Positions 37,556-46,348 of a stretch of 64,000 bases of DNA are shown here, piece after piece (the first letter of the stretch is position 1; every line of letters starts with the position of its first letter). A program made the position numbers and the translations under genes. The stretch covers positions 1,302,001 through 1,366,000 of the forward strand of contig NZ_JAEKFI010000001.1 in the NCBI RefSeq assembly GCF_016650635.1. Direction: 5' to 3'. The notes below the pieces were generated by a model. The model was not told where the DNA came from and did not search any database. It saw only the letters and a list, made by a program, of their open reading frames with translations. This DNA is from Pseudomonas sp. TH43. Lineage in GTDB: Bacteria > Pseudomonadota > Gammaproteobacteria > Pseudomonadales > Pseudomonadaceae.

Positions 37556-37569
37556 GCTCCACTTTTTTT
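37540..37569 (+). terminator. rho-independent terminator overlapping the stop codon at 37553
   Basis: Stem AGTGGAGCC / GGCTCCACT with loop TGATTA, then seven T. The stop codon lies at the loop-stem junction, so ribosomes finishing translation would cover the hairpin. Confidence 0.93.
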
Positions 37570-37578
37570 GGGCTGTGT

Positions 37579-37746
37579 TTATTTGGGATGCGCGCAATGG
37601 CAGCCCTTGCTTGAGCACTCTTCGCCACTCTTGTGGTGGTGAGCGCAGGCTTCGCAGCAGTAGTGTTTGCCGTGCACAGCGTAGGAATGATCGCCTTCCT
37701 TGATGGTGCATTTACAGCCGGGGCAATCGCATTTTTTATCAGACAT
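37579..37746 (-). CDS. bacterial metallothionein (SmtA/PmtA-like)
   Basis: A 55-residue metal-binding protein with ten Cys (6, 8, 11, 13, 30, 31, 34, 44, 49, 51) and eight His. Order CxCxxCxC, then YCCEAC and CxxxxCHC, is the pattern of Pseudomonas metallothioneins, which fold around a zinc-finger-like core and hold Zn or Cd. AAGGAG is 8 bp before the ATG. The run HHH at 36-38 adds possible ligands. It buffers zinc and protects from cadmium. Convergent with the preceding small genes. Confidence 0.93.
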   Translation of the reverse strand: MSDKKCDCPGCKCTIKEGDHSYAVHGKHYCCEACAHHHKSGEECSSKGCHCAHPK

Positions 37747-37779
37747 GGGACAGACTCCTTTTTGGGTGGTTGTCTGGGG

Positions 37780-38019
37780 CTTGGCGGGCAAGCCGTGATA
37801 ACCAGTGTAGGAGCTGCCGAAGGCTGCGATCTTTTGATTTGTTTGTATTTGGGGTTGGTGGGTTGGGGGCATATCCGTTTTTTCGGGCGCTGCCGCTGGC
37901 GGTTTCGCTCTTACAGCGAGTCACCTTTTCCAAACGCCGAAAAGGTAACCCAAAAGGCTTGGCCCCGGCGTACGGCACTTCGCTGAGGCTCAGTGTTCCC
38001 TCGCTACGGTGCCCATCCG
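37780..38019. repeat. long direct repeat, copy 1
   Basis: 240 bp almost identical to 38106-38346 (offset about 326). It starts CTTGGCGGGCAAGCCGTGA, includes a GGAGCTGCCGAAGGCTGCGA half REP and TTCCAAACGCCGAAAAGG, and ends GCTACGGTGCCCATCCG. The sequence following it (CTCGGCCTGCCGAAGG) reappears 95 bp after the end of copy 2. Confidence 0.9.
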
Positions 38020-38105
38020 CTCGGCCTGCCGAAGGGGCAAAAAATCAGAAGCAACGTCAAGAGCCAGCGCCAGATCAAAAATCGCGGGCTTTGGCAGCTG
38101 AGGGA

Positions 38106-38346
38106 CTTGGCGGGTAAGCCGTGAGAACCAATGTAGGAGCTGCCGAAGGCTGCGATCTTTTGATTTTTTTTGTCTTTGGGGTTGGTGGGTTGGGGGCATA
38201 TCCTTTTTTTCGGGAGCTGCCGCTGGCGGTTTCGCTCTTACAGCGAGTCACCTTTTCCAAACGCCGAAAAGGTAACCCAAAAGGCTTGGCCCCGGCGTAC
38301 GGCACTTCGCTGAGGCTCAGTGTTCCCTCGCTACGGTGCCCATCCG
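38106..38346. repeat. long direct repeat, copy 2
   Basis: Second copy of the repeat at 37780; differences are single bases and a slightly longer T run near 38165. After its end an extra segment of about 95 bp (GGGGCATCGCCTACGG...) is present that copy 1 lacks. Confidence 0.9.
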
Positions 38347-38474
38347 GGGGCATCGCCTACGGTTTGCTGCGCTGCACCTCCTCTCGATGTGTGCGGCTAC
38401 GCCGCACGGCGCTGCGCGCCTAATCCCCGGATGAACACCTTCGCTCGGCCTGCCGAAGGGGCTGAAGATCAAGA

Positions 38475-38537
38475 GCCCCTCACCCTAGCCCTCTCCCGGT
38501 GGGAGAGGGCTGGGCGGGCGGCGTTCCGATGAGGGGC
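38475..38537. repeat. CCCTCTCCC-type intergenic palindrome
   Basis: Inner perfect hairpin GCCCTCTCCC-GGT-GGGAGAGGGC (38488-38510), outer arms GCCCCTC (38475) and GAGGGGC (38531). This is an element type common between genes of many gamma-proteobacteria. Confidence 0.82.
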
Positions 38538-38724
38538 AAATCCACCGCAAATCCAAAGCCGAATACCCGTGCTCTTCACCACTCAATAGGCCGAGTGTCA
38601 GCTCGCCTGCTTTTGATCCTGATCCACGGGCGACGTCGGCAGGCTGAGTGGAGGGATTGATCCGGGTGTGGGAGCGCAGCGACCGTTTGGCGCAGCCAAA
38701 CACAACGAGAGGAGGTGCAGCGCA

Positions 38725-38859
38725 GCAAACCGTAGGCGCTGCGCCCGGATCGATCCCGGAGCGAAGGAACCCCGAGCCCCAGCGAGCGGGCCGCACGTAG
38801 GAGCAAGCGTTTTTTGCTTACTTTTTTAGGCGCTTGTAAAAAAGTGAGTCGCCGTAAGG
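38725..38859. repeat. inverted, degenerate third copy of the long repeat, interrupted by the IS
   Basis: Read on the minus strand, the segment shares the order of copies 1 and 2: GTAGGCG..., GGATCGATCCC..., AGCGAGCGG..., and AAAAAAGTGAGTCGCCGTAA corresponds to AAAAGGTGACTCGCTGTAAG in the reverse complement of copies 1 and 2. The match resumes on the far side of the IS at 40241 (GCGAAACC). Confidence 0.7.
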
Positions 38860-40232
38860 GGGAGTGTCATAAATTTTGTGTTCGGGCATAACATGCTGCA
38901 GAGGTGCATGTATGCCAACCAAAAAGAAACCGGCCCGTGAGGCCAAGCGTGACCTTCCGTCCATTCCAAAAGAGCTGATCGACCAGTTCCTCAGCGAGAC
39001 GATGAGTGCCGAAGCGATTCAGGATGCCGCGATGGCGTTCAAAAAGGCGCTTATCGAAAGAGCCCTTGGTGCCGAGTTGGGACTTCACCTTGGCTATCCT
39101 CAGGGCGCGGAGCGCCCTGAGGATTCGAGTAACCAGCGTAACGGCAAGAGCGGCAAAACCGTGCTGACCGATGACGGCCCGTTGCGTCTGGATATTCCCA
39201 GAGACCGTGACGGCAGCTTTTCTCCGATTTTGATCCCCAAACACGAGCGGCGTTTTACAGGCTTTGATGACAAGATCATTGCCATGTATGCCCGCGGCAT
39301 GAGCGTTCGTGAGATTCGTGCATTTCTCTCGGAACAGTACGCAACAGATGTCTCCCATGACTTCATCAGCACCGTTACCGACGCTGTTCTGGAGGAAGTC
39401 AGTACGTGGCAACAACGGCCCCTCGAGCCCATGTACCCGGTCATTTTCTTTGATGCGCTGCGGGTTAAAATCCGTGATGAAGGCGTGGTTCGCAACAAAG
39501 CGATTTACCTGGCTCTGGGCGTACTTCCGGACGGCACCCGCGACATTCTGGGCATCTGGATTGAGAACACAGAGGGCGCCAAGTTCTGGATGAAAGTCTT
39601 CAACGACCTTAAAACCCGAGGTGTCGAAGATGTCCTGATTGCGGTAACGGATGGTCTCAAAGGCATGCCTGAAGCCTTGAGTGCAGTGTTTCCTCAGACA
39701 GCGTTGCAGACATGCATCGTTCACCTGATCCGCAACAGCCTTGATTACGCGGCATGGGACAAGCGTCGCGAACTGGCCAAGGCCCTGAAACCGATTTATC
39801 AAGCACTCAACGCCGAAGTCGCCGAGCAAGCTCTGGATGCCTTCGAATCGGGGCCTTGGGGCAAGCAATATCCAACGGTGGTTGCAGCCTGGCGACGCGC
39901 TTGGGATCGAGTTATCCCGTTCTTTGTGTTCCCGCCAGCCATACGAAAGGTGATCTACACCACCAATGCCATCGAGAGTATCAACTCGCAGCTGCGCAAG
40001 ATCATCAAGACAAGAGGTCACTTTCCAACCGACGAAGCCGCGACGAAACTGATCTGGCTGGCACTGCAAAACATCACCGCCAACTGGGGAAGCGCCGCCC
40101 ATGACTGGAAAAACGCTATGAATCAATTTGCGGTTTTGTACGGGGACCGATTCATCAGGTCTAACTGGTGAAATGAAGGCCTGCCTGACGGCAGGCCATT
40201 AACGGCCCGCACACAAAAAATCTGACACTCTC
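38860..40232 (+). mobile_element. IS256-family insertion sequence, complete
   Basis: 1373 bp. Imperfect terminal inverted repeats: left GAGTGTCATAAATTTTGTGT, right (reverse complement) GAGTGTCAGATTTTTTGTGT, both followed by (T/G)CGGGC, 22 of 26 matching. Flanked by an 8-bp target duplication CCGTAAGG at 38852-38859 and 40233-40240. Contains one intact transposase. Intact ends, intact gene and identical duplications indicate a recent insertion. Confidence 0.93.
38912..40171 (+). CDS. IS256-family (mutator-type) transposase
   Basis: 419 residues, full length. Start MPTKKKPAREAKRDL with GAGGTG upstream. DDE catalytic residues of the mutator-like superfamily: Asp in VIFFDALRVKIRD, Asp in LIAVTDGLKGMPEAL, and Glu in YTTNAIESINSQLRK, with the CIVHLIRNS motif between the second D and the E. 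No frameshift or stop, so probably active. Confidence 0.95.
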   Translation: MPTKKKPAREAKRDLPSIPKELIDQFLSETMSAEAIQDAAMAFKKALIERALGAELGLHLGYPQGAERPEDSSNQRNGKSGKTVLTDDGPLRLDIPRDRDGSFSPILIPKHERRFTGFDDKIIAMYARGMSVREIRAFLSEQYATDVSHDFISTVTDAVLEEVSTWQQRPLEPMYPVIFFDALRVKIRDEGVVRNKAIYLALGVLPDGTRDILGIWIENTEGAKFWMKVFNDLKTRGVEDVLIAVTDGLKGMPEALSAVFPQTALQTCIVHLIRNSLDYAAWDKRRELAKALKPIYQALNAEVAEQALDAFESGPWGKQYPTVVAAWRRAWDRVIPFFVFPPAIRKVIYTTNAIESINSQLRKIIKTRGHFPTDEAATKLIWLALQNITANWGSAAHDWKNAMNQFAVLYGDRFIRSNW

Positions 40233-40291
40233 CCGTAAGGGCGAAACCGTAATAAGCCATCACCGCAGCAACGGATATTCACCCCAAAAAA

Positions 40292-40750
40292 TCACTCAAC
40301 CCGACGCACACTACTGCGATACATAAACACCAAAGCCAACCCCAAACACACCATCGCCAAAACCCGACTCGAAGAAAGCTCGATAGCCGGATTCCCCAAC
40401 CAGCCAAAATTATCAATCAGCATCCCCATCCCCAACTGCCCGACAATCACCGCAACCGTCGCCACCGCCGTGCCGATCCGTGGCACTGCGCCAACCATCA
40501 CGATCATGTAGACCACACCGAACAACGCGCCACTGAGTTGCCATTTCGGCACGTCGAGCAAACCCACCGCGTGGGCTGGTTCGAAAAAAACAATCAGCAA
40601 CCCGGTAACCAACGCGCCCACGGCAAACGTCAGCAAACTGCTGCGCAATACCCCTACTGTTTCACCCAGACGTCCATTGATCGCAGCCTGAACACTCAAC
40701 ACCGCGCCTGCCGCGACCACCACTGCCAACAAAATAATCAGATTCATCAT
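40292..40750 (-). CDS. DMT-family small transporter subunit, second of a pair (YdcZ/DUF606-like)
   Basis: A 152-residue membrane protein with about five hydrophobic helices (LIILLAVVVAAGAVLSVQ, LLTFAVGALVTGLLIVFF, ALFGVVYMIVMVGAVP, VAVIVGQLGMGMLID, VLAMVCLGLALVFMY). NGRLGETVG and LIDNFGWLG are DMT_YdcZ signature positions. The start ATG (40750) shares one base with the stop of the upstream homologous gene (TGATG); the second ATG at 40747 is equally possible. The two 5-helix proteins likely form a heterodimeric exporter. Confidence 0.85.
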   Translation of the reverse strand: MMNLIILLAVVVAAGAVLSVQAAINGRLGETVGVLRSSLLTFAVGALVTGLLIVFFEPAHAVGLLDVPKWQLSGALFGVVYMIVMVGAVPRIGTAVATVAVIVGQLGMGMLIDNFGWLGNPAIELSSSRVLAMVCLGLALVFMYRSSVRRVE

Positions 40751-41235
40751 CAACCCCGAGCAATCAAGACAAGTGCCGCAACAATCAGCAGCAGCGCCAG
40801 CCAGCGCTCCCCGTTGACCTTCTTGCGCGCCGCGCCGAACCAGCCGAAGTGATCGATCAACACACTCTTGCCAACCTGCCCGGAGAGAATCGCGATCATG
40901 GTCATGGCGATACCGATGTGCGGGGTCGCCAGCGTCAGCACCACCACGTAGATCGGCCCGAGAACACCACCGATCAACTGCCAGCGCGGCAATGTGTTCA
41001 ACGCTGGCCCTGGTTGAGGACCGCTGAACAACAGCAGCAAAAACAGAATCGCCGAACCCACACCGAAAATGCTCAACGTCGCCCACAGATGCCCGACCTG
41101 CTCACCCAACGGCCCGAGCAACCCCGCCTCTATCGACAAGCCCATGCCCGCCAGAATCACCAACGGCAGCAACAACAAACGCAACCCGGGCTTGGCCACC
41201 GGCGGCGTTACATCTACTTCATCCAACGTCTGCAT
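40750..41235 (-). CDS. DMT-family small transporter subunit, first of a pair
   Basis: A 161-residue paralogue of the next gene. Start MQTLDEVDVTPPVAKP with AAAGG 6 bp upstream; four to five helices (LLLLPLVILAGMGLSI, TLSIFGVGSAILFLLLLF, GVLGPIYVVVLTLATP, WLALLLIVAALVLIA) and the shared LIDHFGWFG motif. It is transcribed divergently from the LysR gene at 41349, which probably controls it. Substrate unknown. Confidence 0.85.
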   Translation of the reverse strand: MQTLDEVDVTPPVAKPGLRLLLLPLVILAGMGLSIEAGLLGPLGEQVGHLWATLSIFGVGSAILFLLLLFSGPQPGPALNTLPRWQLIGGVLGPIYVVVLTLATPHIGIAMTMIAILSGQVGKSVLIDHFGWFGAARKKVNGERWLALLLIVAALVLIARG

Positions 41236-41318
41236 AAACAACCTTTCAGCCCAATAAACGATGGCGCGAATTATCGGCTGGCGCCGCTTTGCGATAAATG
41301 GGAGCATCCGGACAACAC

Positions 41319-41330
41319 TTTTGCGCAAAA
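41319..41330. promoter_or_regulatory. palindrome in the LysR/DMT divergent region
   Basis: TTTTGCGCAAAA, perfect 12-bp palindrome 18 bp before the LysR ATG and 84 bp from the DMT start. Position fits an autoregulatory LysR site. Confidence 0.4.
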
Positions 41331-41348
41331 CGCACAGCAGGATTCAGC

Positions 41349-42284
41349 ATGCACGGGCTTAACGAACTCGGATTCAAGGCGCTACGGCTGTTTGTCGCAG
41401 TGCTCGACCACGGCAGTTTTTCCGAGGTCGCCCGCCGCGAAGGCGTAGCGCCCTCGTCGATTTCCCGGCAGATCCAGTTGATGGAGCAGGCGCTGAACCA
41501 GCAATTGCTCTATCGCCACACCCGCGCCGTGACGCCGACCGAGGCCGGGCGCATGCTCGGTTACCATGCGCGATTGCTGCTGGTGCAATTGGAAGAGGCT
41601 GAACAAGCGTTACAGGAACAACAAAGCGAACCCACCGGCCTGGTGCGCATCAACGCCCCGGTGGTGTTCGGTCAGCGGCATCTGACGCCGTGGCTCGGCG
41701 AGTTGTGCGCGCGTTACCCGAAGCTGCAACTGGATATCCAGCAGACCGACCACTACGTCGACCCGCTACAGGAAGGCGCCGATCTGCTGTTTCGCATCGG
41801 CCCGCTGCACGATTCGAGCATGCAGGCGCGGATTCTGGCGCCGCACCGCTTTCAGGTAGCGGCCAGCCCGGCGTATCTCAAGCGCCACGGCACACCGCAA
41901 CAGCCTGAGGATCTGGCGCAACACCAATGCCTCGCCTACAAAGGCGCAACCGGCCAGCAGCGCTGGTTTTTCCGCCGCGATGGCGAGGACTGGACGCCCT
42001 ACTCGGTCAAAGGCCCGATCACCGGCAACCACGCCGACACCCTGACGCAAGCCGCCGTGCAAGGCCTGGGGTTGGTGATGTTTCCGTCGTGGTTGATTGG
42101 CGAAGCGGTGCGCGAAGGCACGCTGGTGCCGGTGTTAAGGGAGTATCAGGTGTCGAACAGCCTGGAGCCGCAGCAGATTGCGGTGCTGTGGCCCGGGAGT
42201 CGGCGGCTGTCGGTGAAGGTGCGCACGGTGATCGACTTCTTCATCGAATGCTTCGGCGAAATTCCCTACTGGGACAGACCGTAA
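41349..42284 (+). CDS. LysR-family transcriptional regulator
   Basis: 311 residues. The N-terminal winged HTH has LGFKALRLFVAVLDHGSFSE and SSISRQIQLMEQALNQQLL; the C-terminal PBP-like effector domain has GLVRINAPVVFGQRHLTPWL and LTQAAVQGLGLVMFPSWLI. CAGGA lies 6 bp before the ATG at 41349. It is divergent from the DMT pair over 113 bp, the usual LysR target arrangement. Confidence 0.93.
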   Translation: MHGLNELGFKALRLFVAVLDHGSFSEVARREGVAPSSISRQIQLMEQALNQQLLYRHTRAVTPTEAGRMLGYHARLLLVQLEEAEQALQEQQSEPTGLVRINAPVVFGQRHLTPWLGELCARYPKLQLDIQQTDHYVDPLQEGADLLFRIGPLHDSSMQARILAPHRFQVAASPAYLKRHGTPQQPEDLAQHQCLAYKGATGQQRWFFRRDGEDWTPYSVKGPITGNHADTLTQAAVQGLGLVMFPSWLIGEAVREGTLVPVLREYQVSNSLEPQQIAVLWPGSRRLSVKVRTVIDFFIECFGEIPYWDRP

Positions 42285-42302
42285 ATCGCCCACAAATCCA
42301 AA

Positions 42303-42391
42303 TGTGGGAGCGAGCCTGCTCGCGAATGCGCTATGCCTGATATCACATTGGCGGCACACACACAGCTTTCGCGAGCAGGCTCGCTCCCACA
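42303..42391. repeat. REPIN-like doublet (GGGAGCGAGCCTGCTCGC family)
   Basis: Arms TGTGGGAGCGAGCCTGCTCG and CGAGCAGGCTCGCTCCCACA, inward. It lies between the convergent LysR and chemoreceptor genes. Confidence 0.9.
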
Positions 42392-42418
42392 GGGTTGTGT
42401 TGCGGGCTGCAAATCGCA

Positions 42419-44101
42419 TCAGATGCGGAACTGGCCTACGAGTTTGCCCAGACGCTGGCCAAGATCGGCCAGACTGCGCGAGGTCTGCGCGCCCAACTGC
42501 GTTTCATCGGCGACGTTATCCACCGCCACCGCAATCTGATGCACGCTGCGGTTGATCTCCTCGGCCACGGCGGTCTGCTCCTCCGCCGCACTGGCAATCT
42601 GCGCGTTCATCGAATTGATCGTCGCAATCAGTGACGCCATAGCATCCAGCGAAGCCCCGGCCTGATTGGCCTGCTGCGAAGTGCCATCGCCCGCCTCGCT
42701 GGACCGACGCATCGCCTCGACCGCCGACTGCGTGCCCGCCTGCAAGCGATCAATCATCCCCTGAATTTCCTGAGTGCTGACCTGCGTACGACTGGCCAGC
42801 GCCCGCACCTCATCGGCCACCACCGCAAAACCGCGCCCGGCCTCCCCGGCCCGCGCCGCTTCAATCGCTGCGTTCAGCGCCAACAGGTTGGTCTGTTCGG
42901 CAATCGACCGAATAACGCCGAGCACGCCGACAATCGACGAAACGTCCTGCTGCAAGCTGTCGAGGGACACACCGCTGCTGCGGATGTCATCGACCAATGC
43001 ATGAATCTGTTTGATGCTGCCAGCGACCACGCGCTTGGCACTCTGGCCTTCTTCATCAGTCTGCTGGGCGGCGACGGCGGCGTTCTGTGCGCTCTTGGCA
43101 ACTTCTTGCGCGGCGGCGGACATTTCGTTGATCGCCGTGGCCACCTGATCGGTTTCGTGGCGCTGACGCTCCATCGCCTGATCGGAACGCTGGGCCTGAT
43201 CGGACACTTGCGTGACCAGCCCGGTCAACTGCGTGGTCATCTCGGTGATCTGCCGCACCAGGCCATGAATCTTGTCGACGAAGCGGTTGAACGAGCCGGC
43301 CAGTTCGCCGAGTTCGTCCTGGCTGGTGATGTTCAAGCGGCGGGTCAGGTCGCCCTCGCCTGCGGCGATATCGTCGAGATTGGCTTTCATCAGGGTCAAC
43401 GGACGCAAAATGGTATTGGCCAGCAGCATCCCCGCTGCCGCGATCACCAACAGCACCACCACGGCCACGCCGACGATGCTGAGGATCACGCCTTCCATGC
43501 GCTCTTGAACCTGGGTCTGGACCAGCGCCACTTGCGCTTCGATGCCGTCGAGATTGACCGAAGTACCGACCGCCATGTCCCACTTCGCCAGGTATTCGGT
43601 GTAACCCAGTTTCGGCACCAGCACCTGCGCGTTGCCTGGCAGCGGCGAGCTGTATTGCAGATAGTGAGTGCCGTCCTTCGCCACTTTCACCAGACCCTGG
43701 TTGACGTAGACGCCGTTCGGGTCGCGGTTGTCCTTGAAGCTTTTGCCCACGCCTTCGGGGTCGTTGGCCTTGAACAGGCGCACGGTCTCGGAGTCGTAAC
43801 CGAAGAAGTAGCCGTCCTTGCCGTAACGAATGCCCGAGAGCAATTTGATCGCCTGCGCCCGCGCGGCGTCATCGCCTGGGGCGGCTGCGTCATATAGCGG
43901 TTTGATCGTGGTCATGGCCACGGCGACGTAACTTTGCAGGGTGGCTTTGGCGTCGGCCAGCAGCCGCTCGCGGGTCTGCTCGACCTCTTTGTGTGCCTGT
44001 TCCTGCAGGATGAACAGCGTGGTCAGGCTAATGACCAGCGCAAAGAGCAATACCGGGAGAACGGCGAGGGACAGGACTTTAGCCTTGAGGCTCAGGCGCA
44101 T
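42419..44101 (-). CDS. methyl-accepting chemotaxis protein with sCache sensor
   Basis: 560 residues. TM1 about 10-31, periplasmic sCache-type domain about 35-200 ([16 protein letters not shown] and [12 protein letters not shown] are typical), TM2 about 206-228 ([16 protein letters not shown]), HAMP to about 280, then the cytoplasmic signalling domain with tip [20 protein letters not shown]. The sensor type resembles Pseudomonas receptors for small organic acids, such as McpP of P. putida; the ligand is inferred only. A GCCAATAA at 44123-44130 (minus strand) resembles a FliA -10, but no matching -35 is at correct distance. Confidence 0.93.
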   Translation of the reverse strand: MRLSLKAKVLSLAVLPVLLFALVISLTTLFILQEQAHKEVEQTRERLLADAKATLQSYVAVAMTTIKPLYDAAAPGDDAARAQAIKLLSGIRYGKDGYFFGYDSETVRLFKANDPEGVGKSFKDNRDPNGVYVNQGLVKVAKDGTHYLQYSSPLPGNAQVLVPKLGYTEYLAKWDMAVGTSVNLDGIEAQVALVQTQVQERMEGVILSIVGVAVVVLLVIAAAGMLLANTILRPLTLMKANLDDIAAGEGDLTRRLNITSQDELGELAGSFNRFVDKIHGLVRQITEMTTQLTGLVTQVSDQAQRSDQAMERQRHETDQVATAINEMSAAAQEVAKSAQNAAVAAQQTDEEGQSAKRVVAGSIKQIHALVDDIRSSGVSLDSLQQDVSSIVGVLGVIRSIAEQTNLLALNAAIEAARAGEAGRGFAVVADEVRALASRTQVSTQEIQGMIDRLQAGTQSAVEAMRRSSEAGDGTSQQANQAGASLDAMASLIATINSMNAQIASAAEEQTAVAEEINRSVHQIAVAVDNVADETQLGAQTSRSLADLGQRLGKLVGQFRI

Positions 44102-44748
44102 GGGGTGCTCACTCTTTTGGTTTTATTGGCGTGGTTAAAGGCTTTAACGGCACGCAAAACCAAAACTGTAGGAGCACGGCTTGCCGGCGAAGGCGGTCGC
44201 ACTGACGTCTTCGCTGGCAAGCCATGCGCCTACAAGGGCAGGCTCAACGCCATCGCCCCGACAAACCTGCAAACCTGCAAACCAGCAGCCAACAAACTGT
44301 AGGAGCGCGGCTTGCCGGCGAAGGCGGTCGCACTGACGCTTTCGCTGGCAAGCCATGCTCCTACAAGGGCAGGCTCAACGCTATCGCCCCGACAAACCTG
44401 CAAACCAGCAGCCAACGAACTGTAGGAGCACGGCTTGCCGGCGAAGGCGATCGCACTGACGCCTTCGCTGGCAAGCCATGCTCCTACAAGGGCAGGCTCA
44501 ACGCCATCGCCCCGACAAACCTGCAAACCAGCAGCCAACGAACTGTAGGAGCGCGGCTCGCCGGCGAAGGCGGTCGCACTGACGCCTTCGCTGGCAAGCC
44601 ATGCTCCTACAAGGGCAGGCTCAACGCCATCGCCCCGACAAACCTGCAAACCAGCAGCCAACGAACTGTAGGAGCGCGGCTTGCCGGCGAAGGCGATCTC
44701 GTTGACACCTTCGCTGGCAAGCCATGCTCCTACAAGTGATCGGTGGTG
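44102..44748. other. gene-free stretch occupied by a tandem REPIN array
   Basis: Apart from about 65 bp next to the chemoreceptor start and 10 bp before the antiporter stop, the region consists of the repeat array at 44167-44738. Open frames of 140-170 codons on both strands here are translations of the repeat. Confidence 0.85.
44167..44738. repeat. tandem array of five 122-bp REPIN units
   Basis: Units start at 44167, 44299, 44421, 44544 and 44667 (periods 132, 122, 123, 123). Each has TGTAGGAGC(A/G)CGGCTTGCC, a short centre, then its partner GGCAAGCCATGCTCCTACA, followed by a 50-bp linker (AGGGCAGGCTCAACGCCATC...CAGCAGCC). The first linker has an extra CAAACCTG copy; the last unit lacks the linker. 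Differences are mostly single bases. Confidence 0.93.
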
Positions 44749-46065
44749 TTAGAGGACCATGGCGGCCACCCAGCCGAACGCCAGCAGTGGCAGGTTGTAA
44801 TGCAGGAACGTTGGCACCACGGTGTCCCAGATGTGGTGATGCTGACCGTCGATGTTCAGGCCGGACGTCGGGCCGAGCGTCGAATCCGACGCTGGCGAAC
44901 CGGCGTCACCCAACGCACCGGCCGTGCCGACAATGCACACAATCGCCAACGGGCTGAAGCCCAGCTGCACACACAGCGGGACGAAAATCGCCGCCAGAAT
45001 CGGCACGGTGGAAAACGACGAACCGATGCCCATGGTCACCAACAGCCCGACCAGCAACATCAACAGCGCGCCGATGCCCTTGCTGTGATTGATCCACGAC
45101 GCCGAGGACTCAACCAGCGTCTGCACTTCCCCGGTGGCCTTCATCACTTCGGCAAAACCGGAGGCGGCGATCATGATGAAACCGATCATCGCCATCATTT
45201 TCATGCCTTCGGTGAACAGATCATCGGTCTCGCGCCACTTGACGATGCCGGACACCGAAAAGATCAGAAAGCCCACCAGCGCACCGATAATCATCGAGTC
45301 CAGCAACAGTTGCACGATGAACGCCGAGGCAATCGCCACACCGGCAATCATCAGGCTCAGCGGGTTGTATTGCACCGCGACCTGCTCGACCTGCTCGATT
45401 TTCGCCAGGTCATAGACACGCTTCTTGCGGTAGCTGATGAACGCCATTGCCAGGCCGAAGACCATGCCCAACGCCGGAATGCCCATGGCGTGAGTGACAT
45501 TGATACCGCTGATGTCGACGCCGCTGCGCGCAACGTTGGCCAAGAGGATTTCATTGAGGAAAATATTGCCGAAGCCGACCGGCAGAAACATGTACGGGGT
45601 GATCAGGCCGAAAGTCATGACGCAGGCAATCAGCCGGCGGTCGAGTTGCAGCTTGGTCAGTACATATAGAAGTGGCGGTACCAGCAGCGGAATGAACGCG
45701 ATATGGATCGGCAGGATGTTCTGCGAAGCAATCGCCACCACCCACAACAGACCGATCAGCAGCCATTTGACACTGCCGCCGCCCGTCGCATGTTGCCGGT
45801 CGACCATCGCCAATGCCTTGTCGGCCAACGCATGAGCCAGGCCGGATTTGGCAATCGCCACGGCGAAAGCGCCGAGCAGCGCGTAGGACAACGCCACCGT
45901 CGCGCCGCCACCCAGGCCGCTGTTGAACGCCTTGAGCGTGGCATCGATGCCCAGACCACCGGTCAGGCCGCCGACCAGCGCGCCGACGATCAAGGCGATC
46001 ACCACATGCACGCGGGACAGGCTGAGAATCAGCATGACGCCGACTGCTGCAATGACTGCATTCAT
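44749..46065 (-). CDS. Na+/H+ antiporter family (NhaC/YuiF-like) permease
   Basis: 438 residues with 11-12 predicted membrane helices and no signal peptide. Family features: [23 protein letters not shown] at the start, [43 protein letters not shown], and [15 protein letters not shown] with [20 protein letters not shown] near the end, typical of the ion-transporter superfamily group annotated as Na+/H+ antiporter or amino-acid transporter (YuiF). The transported solute is uncertain. It is monocistronic and divergent from the chemoreceptor at 46349. Confidence 0.85.
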   Translation of the reverse strand: MNAVIAAVGVMLILSLSRVHVVIALIVGALVGGLTGGLGIDATLKAFNSGLGGGATVALSYALLGAFAVAIAKSGLAHALADKALAMVDRQHATGGGSVKWLLIGLLWVVAIASQNILPIHIAFIPLLVPPLLYVLTKLQLDRRLIACVMTFGLITPYMFLPVGFGNIFLNEILLANVARSGVDISGINVTHAMGIPALGMVFGLAMAFISYRKKRVYDLAKIEQVEQVAVQYNPLSLMIAGVAIASAFIVQLLLDSMIIGALVGFLIFSVSGIVKWRETDDLFTEGMKMMAMIGFIMIAASGFAEVMKATGEVQTLVESSASWINHSKGIGALLMLLVGLLVTMGIGSSFSTVPILAAIFVPLCVQLGFSPLAIVCIVGTAGALGDAGSPASDSTLGPTSGLNIDGQHHHIWDTVVPTFLHYNLPLLAFGWVAAMVL

Positions 46066-46281
46066 TTCACTACCTCAAAAACACTGCGGTGGAAAAATCA
46101 CCGCCAGACAGGATGAGTCCGCCAACGGAGTACCGGCGGATTTGCAAAGAGGGTCTTATTAGAAGGGCGCGCACTGTGCCGCAGAGTGGCGCCGCTGTCA
46201 AAACAACTGCCCACCATCCAGGGCCAGGCACAATCTCTGTGGCCACAACATGCGGCAATTCGCCATATTGTGTTTCCAGCA

Positions 46282-46308
46282 TAAAGAAAGCCGAAACGCG
46301 GCCGTTAC
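46282..46308 (+). promoter_or_regulatory. FliA (sigma-28) promoter for the chemoreceptor gene
   Basis: TAAA at 46282-46285, exactly 15 bp, then GCCGTTAC at 46301-46308, against the consensus TAAA-N15-GCCGATAA. It lies 41 bp before the ATG. Chemoreceptor genes are classical flagellar-class targets. Confidence 0.65.
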
Positions 46309-46348
46309 AGTGCAAAGTCTCAGATATTTATCGAATAAGGACGTCTCC

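Larger units (their letters stand above)
37747..38911. other. repeat-rich gene-free stretch before the IS transposase
   Basis: About 1.1 kb without a gene: two long direct repeats, a CCCTCTCCC palindrome, a degenerate inverted third copy of the long repeat, and the left end of the IS. Open frames here are readings of the repeats and have no ribosome sites. Confidence 0.8.

Noticed and set aside
39309..39593. Short second frame within the IS transposase suggesting a two-ORF element
   Set aside because: The transposase is a single intact frame; IS256 members use one ORF.
44123..44130. FliA -10 (GCCAATAA) before the sCache chemoreceptor
   Set aside because: A TAAA element occurs 12 rather than 15 bp upstream, so the promoter is not supported.
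44167..44738. CRISPR-like periodic array
   Set aside because: The spacing parts are themselves identical repeats, so there are no spacers.
44224..44739. 171-codon frame in the 122-bp array
   Set aside because: It is a translation of the REPIN units; no start signals, and the period gives identical peptides.
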